From NCBI GenBank assembly GCA_024696005.1, contig JAILHF010000007.1, positions 1-64,000 on the forward strand: a stretch of DNA of 64,000 nt, read 5' to 3'. Source of the DNA: Lachnospiraceae bacterium. GTDB taxonomy: Bacteria; Bacillota; Clostridia; Lachnospirales; Lachnospiraceae. The notes below the pieces were generated by a model. It did no database searches, was not told the DNA's origin, and saw only the letters and a program-made list of their open reading frames with translations. Shown piece by piece: positions 36,994-45,040 of the stretch. Numbering within the stretch: the stretch's first letter is position 1; each line of letters begins with the position of its first letter. A program made the translations under genes and the position numbers.

Positions 36994-38147
36994 GATCCCA
37001 CCTCGCTGAGTATCCTTCTGAGCGCATCTTCATATCCGAAGGATCTTTTAACCATTTCTTTTCCCCTCTCCGCGATCCGCTTCCGTTCCTCTTCATGTTC
37101 CAGATACCAGGCAATCTTGTCAAGCATCTCCTCCTCACAGGAATACATTGCCATATCCTCATCGTCCGTAAATGTCTCCGCCAGTTCCGGTTGCCAGTTG
37201 CTCAGAAGGAACCCGCCGCTTGCCATTACATCCAGCGCCCGGAGAGGAATTCCGCTGTGGATCTGACGAAGCGTGGGATTCAAATTAATCCGGCTGTGAT
37301 AGAACGCCGATGCCATCTGTGTCTCGTAATCCGCATATCCGGCATAAGTCACCCCCTTTGTTACCAACTGTTCCGTATCCGAATAGAGCGTGATCCCAAA
37401 GCGTTCTGCTACAATTGTCACCATGTTTCTGCGTTCCCGGACAGAAAGCTTCTTCTCCAGAACCGTTGCCGCCACAAGATTTCGAGGCAGATCATAAGTT
37501 CCCGGAACCCTCAGGTCACAGGCCCGGATCAATGCATCTGTCAAGCTCCCGCTTAGGGCCGCCTGTATGATCGAAGCACCATACAACTCATGTTGCACCG
37601 TCATCAGCGCCTCGCAAAATCCGCTTTCATATTCCGACAGCCCATCCCGCTTTTCGAAATAGTCATGCTCATTCTGGTAGGATCTCCCCAGAAAGGAAAC
37701 ATCCGATAGTTTCCTTTTTCCGGCCTTACGGATACTTGCGGCAAATGCCTCCGGATCCGAAGCCAGAGGCTGATGAAAAACATTCGGCCTTCCCAGCGCA
37801 GCCAGCCGTTCCGCTTCCTCACGGTCAAAATGAAAAATAAAACTGCCGTCATAAAGAGAAGTTGAAGAATAGAGGGTGTAATGCGGCGAATCAATGATCC
37901 ACGCCAGATAAGGAATACCTGCCACGTGCGCCACCTCTGCCAGGATCGGGTAATAATTCACCGAAAAAATCGCCTCCGCCCTTTTTCCGTGGATCTGTTT
38001 AAAAAGTGCCTCTGCCAGTGCTGCATCCATATCATAATTTCCGCAGCTTTGTGCCAGAACCTGAACCTCCTTAACCAGCTTTCTTAAGTTCTCCAGCACA
38101 CGAAGCTCATTGCAGTTCCCATCCCTGTAAAAAATGATGCGTTCCAA
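36990..38147 (-). CDS. CgeB/DUF3880-like glycosyltransferase
   Basis: A ~385-residue GT-B-like protein: FSVNYYPILAEVAHVAGIPY and WIIDSPHYTLYSST in the N-terminal DUF3880-type half, then VSFLGRSYQNE and the C-terminal ARINLN-like SRINLNPTLRQIHSGIPLRA and DVMASGGFLLSNWQPEL, where acceptor and nucleotide sites are expected. I placed the start at the TTG at 38147: GGGGGAA is 4 nt upstream, and the longer frame to 38228 would run through the rplA terminator. A close paralog lies at 55432-56616. CgeB-like enzymes glycosylate spore or surface proteins in some Firmicutes; the acceptor here is unknown. Confidence 0.85.
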   Translation of the reverse strand: MERIIFYRDGNCNELRVLENLRKLVKEVQVLAQSCGNYDMDAALAEALFKQIHGKRAEAIFSVNYYPILAEVAHVAGIPYLAWIIDSPHYTLYSSTSLYDGSFIFHFDREEAERLAALGRPNVFHQPLASDPEAFAASIRKAGKRKLSDVSFLGRSYQNEHDYFEKRDGLSEYESGFCEALMTVQHELYGASIIQAALSGSLTDALIRACDLRVPGTYDLPRNLVAATVLEKKLSVRERRNMVTIVAERFGITLYSDTEQLVTKGVTYAGYADYETQMASAFYHSRINLNPTLRQIHSGIPLRALDVMASGGFLLSNWQPELAETFTDDEDMAMYSCEEEMLDKIAWYLEHEEERKRIAERGKEMVKRSFGYEDALRRILSEVGS

Positions 38148-38190
38148 TTTTCCCCCTTCATCCTTGCTGTATTTCCAACAGCATCTCTTT

Positions 38191-38219
38191 AGCAAAAAAG
38201 CCCCCGCGTTTCCGCGGAG
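38191..38219 (-). terminator. Terminator after rplA
   Basis: Minus-strand CCTCCGC/GCGGGGG hairpin (within 38201-38219) followed by CTTTTTTGCT. It closes the rpmG-secE-nusG-rplK-rplA unit and separates it from the inserted glycan genes. Confidence 0.85.
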
Positions 38220-38236
38220 GCCCTCCAAAATGCTTC

Positions 38237-38926
38237 TTAGAACTTTGCGGTATTGATGCGCACGCCCGGTCCCATGGTCGTGGAAAGGGTAACGCTGCGC
38301 AGATACTGACCCTTCAGCGTGCTGGGCTTTGCCTTTACGATGGCATCCATCAGCGCGGTGAGGTTCTCGTTCAGCTGCTCCTCGGAAAAGCTTGCCTTTC
38401 CGATCGGGCAGTGGATGATGTTGCTCTTGTCGAGACGGTATTCGATCTTACCGGCTTTGATGTCGTTGATGGCCTTGGTAACATCCATCGTGACGGTGCC
38501 GGCCTTGGGGTTGGGCATCAGGCCCTTGGGGCCCAGAACCTTACCGAGGCGACCGACCACACCCATCATGTCGGGGGTAGCTACCACTACGTCGAAATCG
38601 AGCCAGCCTTCGTTCTGGATCTTGGGGATCAGCTCCTCGCCGCCTACGTGATCGGCTCCGGCAGCCTCTGCCTCGCTCAGCTTTTCGCCCTTTGCAAATA
38701 CCAGTACACGAACCGTCTTGCCGGTTCCGTTCGGGAGCACGACAGCGCCGCGGATCTGCTGCTCTGCGTGACGTCCGTCACAGCCGGTGCGAATGTGTAC
38801 TTCTACGGTCTCGTCAAACTTTGCCGTCGCGGTCTTCTTAACTACGGAAACAGCTTCGCTCTGGTCGTAGTAAGTCGCGCGGTCAAACTGCTTTAAAGCT
38901 TCATTATACTTCTTACCATGCTTCAT
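38237..38926 (-). CDS. rplA: 50S ribosomal protein L1
   Basis: A 229-residue L1: [18 protein letters not shown], then [40 protein letters not shown] (the rRNA-binding loop) and [12 protein letters not shown]. It binds 23S rRNA at the L1 stalk. It follows rplK by 14 nt and ends just before a terminator, so rplJ is not co-transcribed with it, unlike in most bacteria. Confidence 0.99.
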   Translation of the reverse strand: MKHGKKYNEALKQFDRATYYDQSEAVSVVKKTATAKFDETVEVHIRTGCDGRHAEQQIRGAVVLPNGTGKTVRVLVFAKGEKLSEAEAAGADHVGGEELIPKIQNEGWLDFDVVVATPDMMGVVGRLGKVLGPKGLMPNPKAGTVTMDVTKAINDIKAGKIEYRLDKSNIIHCPIGKASFSEEQLNENLTALMDAIVKAKPSTLKGQYLRSVTLSTTMGPGVRINTAKF

Positions 38927-38939
38927 CTCATCACCCTCC

Positions 38940-39365
38940 TTACTCTTCCACGGTAACGCCCATGCTGCGGCAGGTACCTGCGATCATGGACATGGCTGCC
39001 TCCAGGGAAGCGGCATTCAGATCCGGCATTTTCAGCTCGGCGATCTCTTTCACCTTTTCCTTGGAAATGGTAGCGACCTTGGTCTTGTTGGGGGTTGCGG
39101 AAGCAGACTTCAGGTTGCACGCCTTCTTGATCAGAACGGGTGCAGGCGGAGTCTTGGTCACGAAGCTGAAGCTCCGGTCCGCATAAACGGTGATCACCAC
39201 AGGGATGATCAGATCGCCTTTGTCGGCGGTCACTGCGTTGAACTGCTTGGTGAATTCAACGATGTTGACGCCGTGCTGACCCAGTGCAGGACCAACGGGC
39301 GGTGCCGGCGTTGCTTTACCGGCGGGGATCTGTAACTTGATGTAGCCTTCTACTTTCTTTGCCAT
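38940..39365 (-). CDS. rplK: 50S ribosomal protein L11
   Basis: A 141-residue L11 with [36 protein letters not shown] and the C-terminal rRNA-binding part ending in [13 protein letters not shown]. Length is typical. AAGGAGGATGCC precedes the ATG. It belongs to the nusG-rplK-rplA unit, 77 nt after nusG. Confidence 0.99.
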   Translation of the reverse strand: MAKKVEGYIKLQIPAGKATPAPPVGPALGQHGVNIVEFTKQFNAVTADKGDLIIPVVITVYADRSFSFVTKTPPAPVLIKKACNLKSASATPNKTKVATISKEKVKEIAELKMPDLNAASLEAAMSMIAGTCRSMGVTVEE

Positions 39366-39442
39366 TTTGGCATCCTCCTTATATGATAGTGGTTTTGACG
39401 CAAGCCCGGGGGCCTGCTCCCACGAAGGGACAAAACTCCAGA

Positions 39443-40129
39443 TCAGTCGATCTTCTTGATCTGGTAGAACGCGATCTCGACCGGAGTCTCGCGGCCGAAC
39501 ATCTCTACCATGATCGTGACTGTCTGCTTGTTCTCATCGATACGTGCCACATTGCCGATGGTTTCCTTCCAGGCACCGTCGACTACCATGATCGTATCGC
39601 CGATCGCGAACTCGGTGTGCGCGACCTTTTCCTGATCGATCTTGCCGATCTCGAACTCATCCAGAGGCACCGGCTTGCTTCCGGGGCCAACAAAGCCCGT
39701 CACGCCGCGGGTGTTACGCACCACGTACCAGGCGTCGTTATCGTCAGCGTCCATATGGATCAACACATAACCGGGCAGAACTTTCTTCTGCACATTTTTC
39801 TTGCCGGTGGAACGGATCTCCGTTACCTCCTGCATCGGAACCTTCACCTCAAGGATCTTGTCCTCCAGATGACGGCTTTCGATCGCCTTTTCAATGTTGA
39901 GCTTGACCTTTTTCTCGTAGCCGGAATAGGTATGTACCACATACCAGCCCATGCCGCGGCCGGACTTGTTGTCGCTCTGTCCGATGTCGTAATCCTCTTT
40001 CTTGCCCTGAAGCTCATCGTCCGATACCGTGCGTACCGGCTTGAGGATCTCGCCGCTCTCTTCGGGCCCGGCCAGGATCGCCGCAAGCTCACCCGTACGT
40101 ATTACCTTTGCTCCATTCGTTCCTGCCAT
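39443..40129 (-). CDS. nusG: Transcription termination/antitermination factor NusG with N-terminal extension
   Basis: A 228-residue NusG. The NGN domain begins only at residue ~60 ([20 protein letters not shown]), with [11 protein letters not shown] and [11 protein letters not shown]; the KOW domain is [17 protein letters not shown]. The ~59-residue N-terminal extension is charged ([18 protein letters not shown]) and not part of the usual protein. The extension looks translated, because GGGGTAAGCT lies before ATG 40129, while ATG 39952 at the canonical start has no ribosome site. NusG links RNA polymerase to ribosomes or Rho. It starts 4 nt after secE. Confidence 0.97.
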   Translation of the reverse strand: MAGTNGAKVIRTGELAAILAGPEESGEILKPVRTVSDDELQGKKEDYDIGQSDNKSGRGMGWYVVHTYSGYEKKVKLNIEKAIESRHLEDKILEVKVPMQEVTEIRSTGKKNVQKKVLPGYVLIHMDADDNDAWYVVRNTRGVTGFVGPGSKPVPLDEFEIGKIDQEKVAHTEFAIGDTIMVVDGAWKETIGNVARIDENKQTVTIMVEMFGRETPVEIAFYQIKKID

Positions 40130-40132
40130 AGC

Positions 40133-40354
40133 TTACCCCTTAGTCAAATCAAGAAGCGTGAGCCAGTTCACGCCGCCCTGGATCGCCGTATCAAGAAGAG
40201 CGATCAATATGGACAGAATCGCCGTGATCACAACGACCGCAACCGTCTGCTTGGTCAGATCCAGCTTGTCGGGCCAGGTGATCTTGTTATATTCGGTCTT
40301 TACGCCTTTCCAGAAACTGGGCTTTTTGGTCTTCTTACCCTCTGCGTTTGCCAT
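40133..40354 (-). CDS. secE: Preprotein translocase subunit SecE
   Basis: A 73-residue SecE: a basic amphipathic region with FWKGVKTEYNKITWPDKLDL and one membrane helix (about 38-58, VAVVVITAILSILIALLD). It stabilises SecY in the translocon. Position between rpmG and nusG is the canonical one, and GGGAGGAAAGCGCT precedes the ATG. Confidence 0.97.
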   Translation of the reverse strand: MANAEGKKTKKPSFWKGVKTEYNKITWPDKLDLTKQTVAVVVITAILSILIALLDTAIQGGVNWLTLLDLTKG

Positions 40355-40371
40355 AGCGCTTTCCTCCCGGC

Positions 40372-40521
40372 TTACTTTGTTTCCTTATGCATGGTATGAG
40401 ACTTGCAGAATCTGCAATACTTCTTGGTCTCCATACGGTCCGGATGAGTCTTCTTGTCCTTTGTCAGGTTGTAATTACGGCGCTTGCATTCCTCGCAGGC
40501 CAATGTGATCCTTGTACGCAT
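40372..40521 (-). CDS. rpmG: 50S ribosomal protein L33
   Basis: A 49-residue L33 with four zinc-ligand cysteines ([10 protein letters not shown] and KYCRFCKSH), the zinc-binding C+ form. GGAGGAAGAAAA precedes ATG 40521; the longer frame would begin inside the leader. The tRNA-Trp often found between rpmG and secE is absent here. Confidence 0.97.
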   Translation of the reverse strand: MRTRITLACEECKRRNYNLTKDKKTHPDRMETKKYCRFCKSHTMHKETK

Positions 40522-40583
40522 TTTTCTTCCTCCGTTCTGTTTCAAACAACATAAAAAAAAGAGTTTGTTGCACTCGCTTGGAT

Positions 40584-40613
40584 AATATAGCATAAGGGCG
40601 GAGGGGATGTCAA
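40584..40613 (-). promoter_or_regulatory. Sigma-A promoter of rpmG-secE-nusG-rplKA
   Basis: Minus strand TTGACA (40613-40608), 18-bp spacer, TATATT (40589-40584), about 65 nt before the rpmG start. Confidence 0.8.
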
Positions 40614-40620
40614 CTCTTTT

Positions 40621-41655
40621 TTACAGACCGATCCGCTTTACGTCTTCAATGAAGGCACGAAAATCCCTTTTGTTCATTTCCATATAAAGCGCATCCAACA
40701 TAAGGCGATGGAATTCCGGCAGCCCCGCATAATACGGATTCCGCCGGGGCTGCGGCAGATATTCTTCCGCAAAAGCTCCCAGCAGCCGGTATAGGGAATA
40801 GGGTGGCGTTTCAAAGCGCAATGCGATGACTTTCAGGAAGGCCAGCAGACCGCTGTAGATCAGCTCGCACTCGATCTCGTCCCTGTATACCGCATCCAGT
40901 CCCCGTCTGTGTACCTCTCTCCAAAGGATAACATTTACCGTCAGCATATCCGTATGATAATCCCCGGATTTTAGGATTGTAGATGCATCATTCACAAAAT
41001 AATGATACAGCTTTTCTTCAATAAAGTAAACGCGCCTGACATAATAGTTGATCAGGCTCCCCCAGTAGATATCCTCGTATGCAAGCCCTTCCGGGAAACA
41101 GATCGAGTTCTCCTTCAGAAACGACTTCCGAATAATCCTCCCCCAGGCCGCAAAGCTGACCAGATTCTCCCGGATCAGCTTCCTGCGCAACGAAACGTTT
41201 TCGACCCGGAGCTCATGATCCGCCTTTCCGTTCTTCCGCTCGTTCTCCGTCAGATAACGGAGCTCCCTGGACTTATCCCGAATGTTGTCACCGATCACCA
41301 TATCATAGGCACTGCCGGCCGCTTTGCCATAGAGTTTCTCCAGAGCCAGAGGCTCCAGCCAGTCATCAGAATCCAGAAAGACGATCCACTCCGCTTCCGC
41401 ATAACTGAGCCCGATATTCCTCGCTGCCCCCTGCCTTCCGTTGGTCTCGCTCTCGATCAGAAGAAAAGCCTCGGGATACTTCTCCTCCCAGGCCTTAAGC
41501 TTCGTTAAGGTATCATCCGTAGAGCAGTCATCCACGCATATGATCTGCAGCTCCTCCATACCAATGCTCTGCTGTGCAACAGACTGCAGGCAGCGGTCGA
41601 TCCAGGCCGATACATTATAGCAGGGAATGATCACACTGATCTTTTTCTCCGTCAT
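40621..41655 (-). CDS. Family 2 glycosyltransferase
   Basis: A 344-residue GT2: ISVIIPCYNVSAWIDRCLQS, ICVDDCSTDDT, NGRQGAARNIGLSYA and WIVFLDSDDWLEP with the DxD. The C-terminal half has GLAYEDIYWGSLINYY and NDASTILKSG, a layout common to capsule GT2s. It is the last gene of a chain whose genes overlap by ATGA, running from 44944. Its own start overlaps the DUF1919 stop. It probably transfers a sugar on the cytoplasmic membrane side. Confidence 0.92.
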   Translation of the reverse strand: MTEKKISVIIPCYNVSAWIDRCLQSVAQQSIGMEELQIICVDDCSTDDTLTKLKAWEEKYPEAFLLIESETNGRQGAARNIGLSYAEAEWIVFLDSDDWLEPLALEKLYGKAAGSAYDMVIGDNIRDKSRELRYLTENERKNGKADHELRVENVSLRRKLIRENLVSFAAWGRIIRKSFLKENSICFPEGLAYEDIYWGSLINYYVRRVYFIEEKLYHYFVNDASTILKSGDYHTDMLTVNVILWREVHRRGLDAVYRDEIECELIYSGLLAFLKVIALRFETPPYSLYRLLGAFAEEYLPQPRRNPYYAGLPEFHRLMLDALYMEMNKRDFRAFIEDVKRIGL

Positions 41656-42551
41656 TTCTCAATCCTGTAAAAATCCTTTTCACCGTTCAGCAGCTTTAAG
41701 GGATCGTAATACTGCAGGTGGCCGTCCACCGCGCCGTTCACGCTCTTCCAAAAATCCGTTTCCATGTTCTCGATCCAGGCATTGTAATCCTTCAGACAGA
41801 TCTGGCAGTCCACGCCGAAATCCTCCGGCGTGAAGATCACCTTGCGCTCGTAGGGTATGGCTGCAAAACGCTCCGCGATTTGGCGGTGGATCGAATACAT
41901 CATCACGAAAAGGCAGTCCCAGTTGATGCGCGCTTTCCGCTTATCCCACAGGGCTTTGGCCTCCGAAAAGCTCTTGTAATGGCTCAGATACAAGGTCAGC
42001 CCCCCCAGCTTTCCGAGGGGATAGGGGCGCTTTTTCGCCTCCTCCGACTCCGTATCCTCCGTGAGTGGAAGCGCAAGATAGCCCTGCAGATCCCCCAGAA
42101 GCTCCAGGTAATCCTCCTCACTCAGGAAGAGGTTCACGAAGGGGGAGCGGAACTTCAGATGCAGATAATGGCTGGTAATGCCGCCCCAGCAGTTGATCGC
42201 GATGATGCTCATCTGCTTCTGGTGCAGGCGCACGTACTGCGCGAAATCAAAGCATATCGATCCGAAGATCTCGATCGGCAGCACGCGGTCCGGGGAAATG
42301 CCGATCTTTGCAAAGGTCTGCGCCGCTTCTTCCGCCTGCTTCACCCCCTGCGAAAAGATCATGTAATCGAATCCGCTCATAAGCGCTTCCTCGGTCGTAC
42401 ACAGCCTCCAGCCGTCCAGTGTCTTCGCATAGGGCGCGATGTCTCCGACCGCCACCACCTCGATATTTCCCTTCAGCTCCTCGTATTTGATGGCATTGAC
42501 GTATTTCTCGTACAGTTTCCCGAGAAGCATGATGATCACCTTATACGGCAT
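41652..42551 (-). CDS. DUF1919 domain protein with N-terminal Rossmann-like region
   Basis: A 299-residue protein. The C-terminal two thirds match DUF1919: MSIIAINCWGGITSHYLHLK, FRSPFVNLFLSEEDYLELL, and RINWDCLFVMMYS. Such proteins occur in exopolysaccharide clusters; the reaction is not established. The first ~90 residues (KVIIMLLGKLYEKYVNAI, then GFDYMIFSQGV) resemble the Rossmann module of the other glycan proteins in degenerate form. The ATG has AGGAGG 9 nt upstream and overlaps the preceding gene by 11 bp. Confidence 0.8.
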   Translation of the reverse strand: MPYKVIIMLLGKLYEKYVNAIKYEELKGNIEVVAVGDIAPYAKTLDGWRLCTTEEALMSGFDYMIFSQGVKQAEEAAQTFAKIGISPDRVLPIEIFGSICFDFAQYVRLHQKQMSIIAINCWGGITSHYLHLKFRSPFVNLFLSEEDYLELLGDLQGYLALPLTEDTESEEAKKRPYPLGKLGGLTLYLSHYKSFSEAKALWDKRKARINWDCLFVMMYSIHRQIAERFAAIPYERKVIFTPEDFGVDCQICLKDYNAWIENMETDFWKSVNGAVDGHLQYYDPLKLLNGEKDFYRIEK

Positions 42552-43503
42552 CCCCTTTTGCCTCCTTTTTCAGTTCCGCGCATCTGATCGCCAGCGTCTC
42601 CGCTTCCAGACAGATGTTGCGCATCAGATTGATCTCCCCCGGCCGCGTGTATTTCAGACGGCGGCATTCCTCCGGAAGCGCAAGCGGCCTGCAGACCACG
42701 TTCAGATGTTCCTCGTCATTCGGATCCTCCCGGTAGAGCGTGCACATCGCCTGCATCAGATCCACGGAAGGAAGCCGACCTTCACGCACGGCGTTGTACA
42801 TGCGCTCCCAGTGATAGGCCAGTCCCTTCCGCCTGTCGGGAAGGCTTAGGATGTTCATCCAGCCCACCACCGCCTTGGATGCCACCTGCTGCGGCGAACG
42901 CACCGGATAATGGGCGATCCGCAGATCCGTCAGATGCACTCTCTTTTTTACCGCAGAGCCGTCCGCATAATGGTTGCCGTCTCCGATCCGGAAATCCTCC
43001 GTGATGAGCGCTGCGGGGATCAGGACCTTTTTCGTCATCTCCGGTTCATCGTCCAGGCAGAAGCGCATCCTGGCGGGAACACAGAGTTCCTGCGCATCGT
43101 CGTCCTCCGTGGGGATGTAGTTTCTCCAGCTGACATAATAGAGCGTATCCTTATCCAGTCCGTTTATGGCTTCCCGGATCGCTTCCGGCGGCAGATCCTC
43201 CCTGTTCGTGCAGAGGATCTCGTCATCGTCCAGGGCGATGATAAAATCCGGTGCATACCGGTCGCAGACATAGCGGATGAGCGCCTGCATCTTCTCCTTC
43301 TGCAGGTGGCTCTGCTCCGGATCCGGAATCAGCTCGATCGGAAAACCTTCTTCCCGCAGCTTAGCGAGGATCTCTGCCGTCCTGTCCGTGCTCATATTGT
43401 CATAGAGGACAAAACGGTCAGCCCAGACCGCGTTGCCGCGGATCGTACTTTCGATCACATCCGCCGCATTCTTTACCACTCCGATGCATACGATCATCCG
43501 CAT
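42541..43503 (-). CDS. Family 2-like glycosyltransferase
   Basis: A 320-residue protein with the Glyco_tranf_2_4-like pattern of short GT2s: MIVCIGVVKNAADVIESTI, FVLYDNMSTDRTAEIL, PDFIIALDDDEILCTN with acidic residues in the DxD place, and a late HYPVRSPQQVASK. The start overlaps the end of the small frameshifted gene upstream (ATGCGGATGA). It belongs to the coupled chain of glycan genes. Confidence 0.85.
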   Translation of the reverse strand: MRMIVCIGVVKNAADVIESTIRGNAVWADRFVLYDNMSTDRTAEILAKLREEGFPIELIPDPEQSHLQKEKMQALIRYVCDRYAPDFIIALDDDEILCTNREDLPPEAIREAINGLDKDTLYYVSWRNYIPTEDDDAQELCVPARMRFCLDDEPEMTKKVLIPAALITEDFRIGDGNHYADGSAVKKRVHLTDLRIAHYPVRSPQQVASKAVVGWMNILSLPDRRKGLAYHWERMYNAVREGRLPSVDLMQAMCTLYREDPNDEEHLNVVCRPLALPEECRRLKYTRPGEINLMRNICLEAETLAIRCAELKKEAKGDAV

Positions 43504-43689
43504 ACCTCCGCAAAGTGTTTCTCCGCTAGTTCCAGCAGGGCCCCCGCCATATCATCCGGCTCTTCGAAAAAAAAGCCAGAAACATTTCCGGATCAAAGGC
43601 CTGGCGCCTTCCTCCTTCATATAGCTTCTGACTGCAAGCTCCGTTTTCCGCATCCCGGGCGGGATCGCAGGGTTTTCACGCATGTTCAT
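43494..43689 (-). pseudogene. Small gene interrupted in an A8/T8 run
   Basis: Reading from ATG 43689, the frame gives MRKTELAVRSYMKEEGARPL then IRKCFWLFF, and stops shortly after. If one base is removed from the T8 run (43567-43574), it continues as EEPDDMAGALLELAEKHFAE and ends at TGA 43494. The rebuilt 64-residue gene overlaps the upstream stop by ATGA and the downstream start, just like its neighbours, which supports it being a real gene. It could be off by slippage, decayed, or mis-assembled. No family is recognised. Confidence 0.6.
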
Positions 43690-44342
43690 TCGAGATACTC
43701 CCGCATGAAGATCTGACGGTATCCGTCATAGCCCCAGAGATTCCGCCTTCCGCCCTCATGGGCAACCCAGGGGATGCGCTGGTGAGGGATCACCACACGC
43801 CAGCCCTTCCTGCGGAATTCAAAACACTGCGCCATGTCAAAAAACCACCAGCCGTCGAACAGATCCTCCCGCCAGGGCAGATCCCGGTTCGTTGCGATCA
43901 AAAGCCCGTCGACATACTCCGCGTCCGTCAGGCCTTCCGCCACATCGAAGCTGTAAGCCGCGTACTCTTCCTTCCCGGCTTCCCCGCGGTACAGATCCCC
44001 GATCATGCGAGAATTCCAGAAGACCCCGTCGGGCGACAGATGCTCCGTTCCCCGCACGCCAACCATGGCGATATTCTCATCCGATGCAAAGATCTTCAGC
44101 AGATCCTCCATGAAATTCGGATTCAGGATGAAGGTATCCTGATGGATGTAGATCTTGTATTTCGCATCCGTCGCAGCCATGGCGCTGTTGTAGCCGGCCG
44201 CCATGCCGCTGGCCTCGTGGACCGGCATGATCTCGGCTTCGTAGCCTTCCGGGATGCGCAGATAGCTGACATAGAATTCGCATTCATGGTAAAAACGCTC
44301 CGAATCCGTGCAGATGATAAAACAGAATTTATGATCGTTCAT
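43686..44342 (-). CDS. Glycosyltransferase-like protein (Glyco_tranf_2_5 type)
   Basis: A 218-residue protein: KFCFIICTDSERFYHECEFY, then EASGMAAGYNSAMAATDAKY, KIYIHQDTFILNPNFMEDLL (the QD pair stands where DxD is expected) and VDGLLIATNRDLPWREDLFD with GWWFFDMAQ. This matches the short GT-A-like family found in flagellar and capsule clusters. Its start overlaps the upstream stop (ATGA). Confidence 0.85.
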   Translation of the reverse strand: MNDHKFCFIICTDSERFYHECEFYVSYLRIPEGYEAEIMPVHEASGMAAGYNSAMAATDAKYKIYIHQDTFILNPNFMEDLLKIFASDENIAMVGVRGTEHLSPDGVFWNSRMIGDLYRGEAGKEEYAAYSFDVAEGLTDAEYVDGLLIATNRDLPWREDLFDGWWFFDMAQCFEFRRKGWRVVIPHQRIPWVAHEGGRRNLWGYDGYRQIFMREYLE

Positions 44343-44944
44343 AGCTGCGCCTCCGTGGCCTTGCGGAGATAATCGGCTTCTTTTCCGCGGCCGAGGCTCC
44401 GGTAATATGCCGCAAGAAAAACGGCGATGCTGTCCTTATGCAAAAGCGTCATTTCCTGCAGGAGCTGCTGCAGCACAAAAACGGAAACGCCCTGTTTCTC
44501 CAGCTCTTCCATGCAGTCATCGCTGGGAAGACCGCGGAGGATGCGGCAGAACAGGAACCACACTTTCGAATAGATCTCCAGAAAATCCTCGGTATATTCG
44601 ATGCAGTCGTAGATCGTCTTTTCCACACTGCCCTCTTCCATGCGGTAGATCGCCGCGGTATGGTAAAAACAGGTCAGGTCCTCGTCATAGCTCGCCGTTT
44701 TCGCATAGGTCGGCTCTCCGAGAAAGCCCAGGATATCCCTGTAGGCCTCGGGGCTGCGTTCCTGCAGCTTTTCGTTGATCTTGCCTTTATAAACGCATAC
44801 GCCCGCCGTGACCGAGGGTCTCAGTTCGGCGAGCTCCGCAAAAAACGTATTTGATTCCCTTCGGATCCTTCTGAGTCCGTTGGGGGTAAAAGCTCCGCTT
44901 TCGTCGCAATAAGCTTTCCAGTCCTTCTTGGGTTCAAAAAGCAT
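44339..44944 (-). CDS. Uncharacterised protein of the glycan operon
   Basis: A ~201-residue soluble, mostly helical protein (MLFEPKKDWKAYCDESGAF, then FLVLQ-type helices and a LGRGKEADYLRKATEAQL tail that could be TPR-like). I do not recognise a family. ATG 44944 is chosen as GGAGG lies 11 nt upstream; it sits just behind a promoter, so the longer frame cannot be used. It is the first gene of the coupled chain 44944-40621. Confidence 0.65.
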   Translation of the reverse strand: MLFEPKKDWKAYCDESGAFTPNGLRRIRRESNTFFAELAELRPSVTAGVCVYKGKINEKLQERSPEAYRDILGFLGEPTYAKTASYDEDLTCFYHTAAIYRMEEGSVEKTIYDCIEYTEDFLEIYSKVWFLFCRILRGLPSDDCMEELEKQGVSVFVLQQLLQEMTLLHKDSIAVFLAAYYRSLGRGKEADYLRKATEAQL

Positions 44945-44966
44945 CGTAAAACGCCTCCACAAAACG

Positions 44967-44995
44967 ATTATACAACAAAGGCCGGACCCACACAA
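44967..44995 (-). promoter_or_regulatory. Sigma-A promoter of glycan operon 44944-40621
   Basis: Minus strand TTGTGT (44995-44990), 17-bp spacer, TATAAT (44972-44967). The predicted start lies about 16 nt before the ATG, leaving just room for the GGAGG site. The -35 overlaps a GC-rich stem that may end the preceding transcript. Confidence 0.72.
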
Positions 44996-45040
44996 GCCCG
45001 GCTTTCGACATTTGCTTCCTAAAAAACGTGGTTTTCGGCT

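Noticed and set aside
40355-40371. tRNA-Trp expected between rpmG and secE
   Set aside because: Only 17 bp separate the two genes; there is no room for a tRNA. No other tRNA or rRNA gene was recognised in the window.
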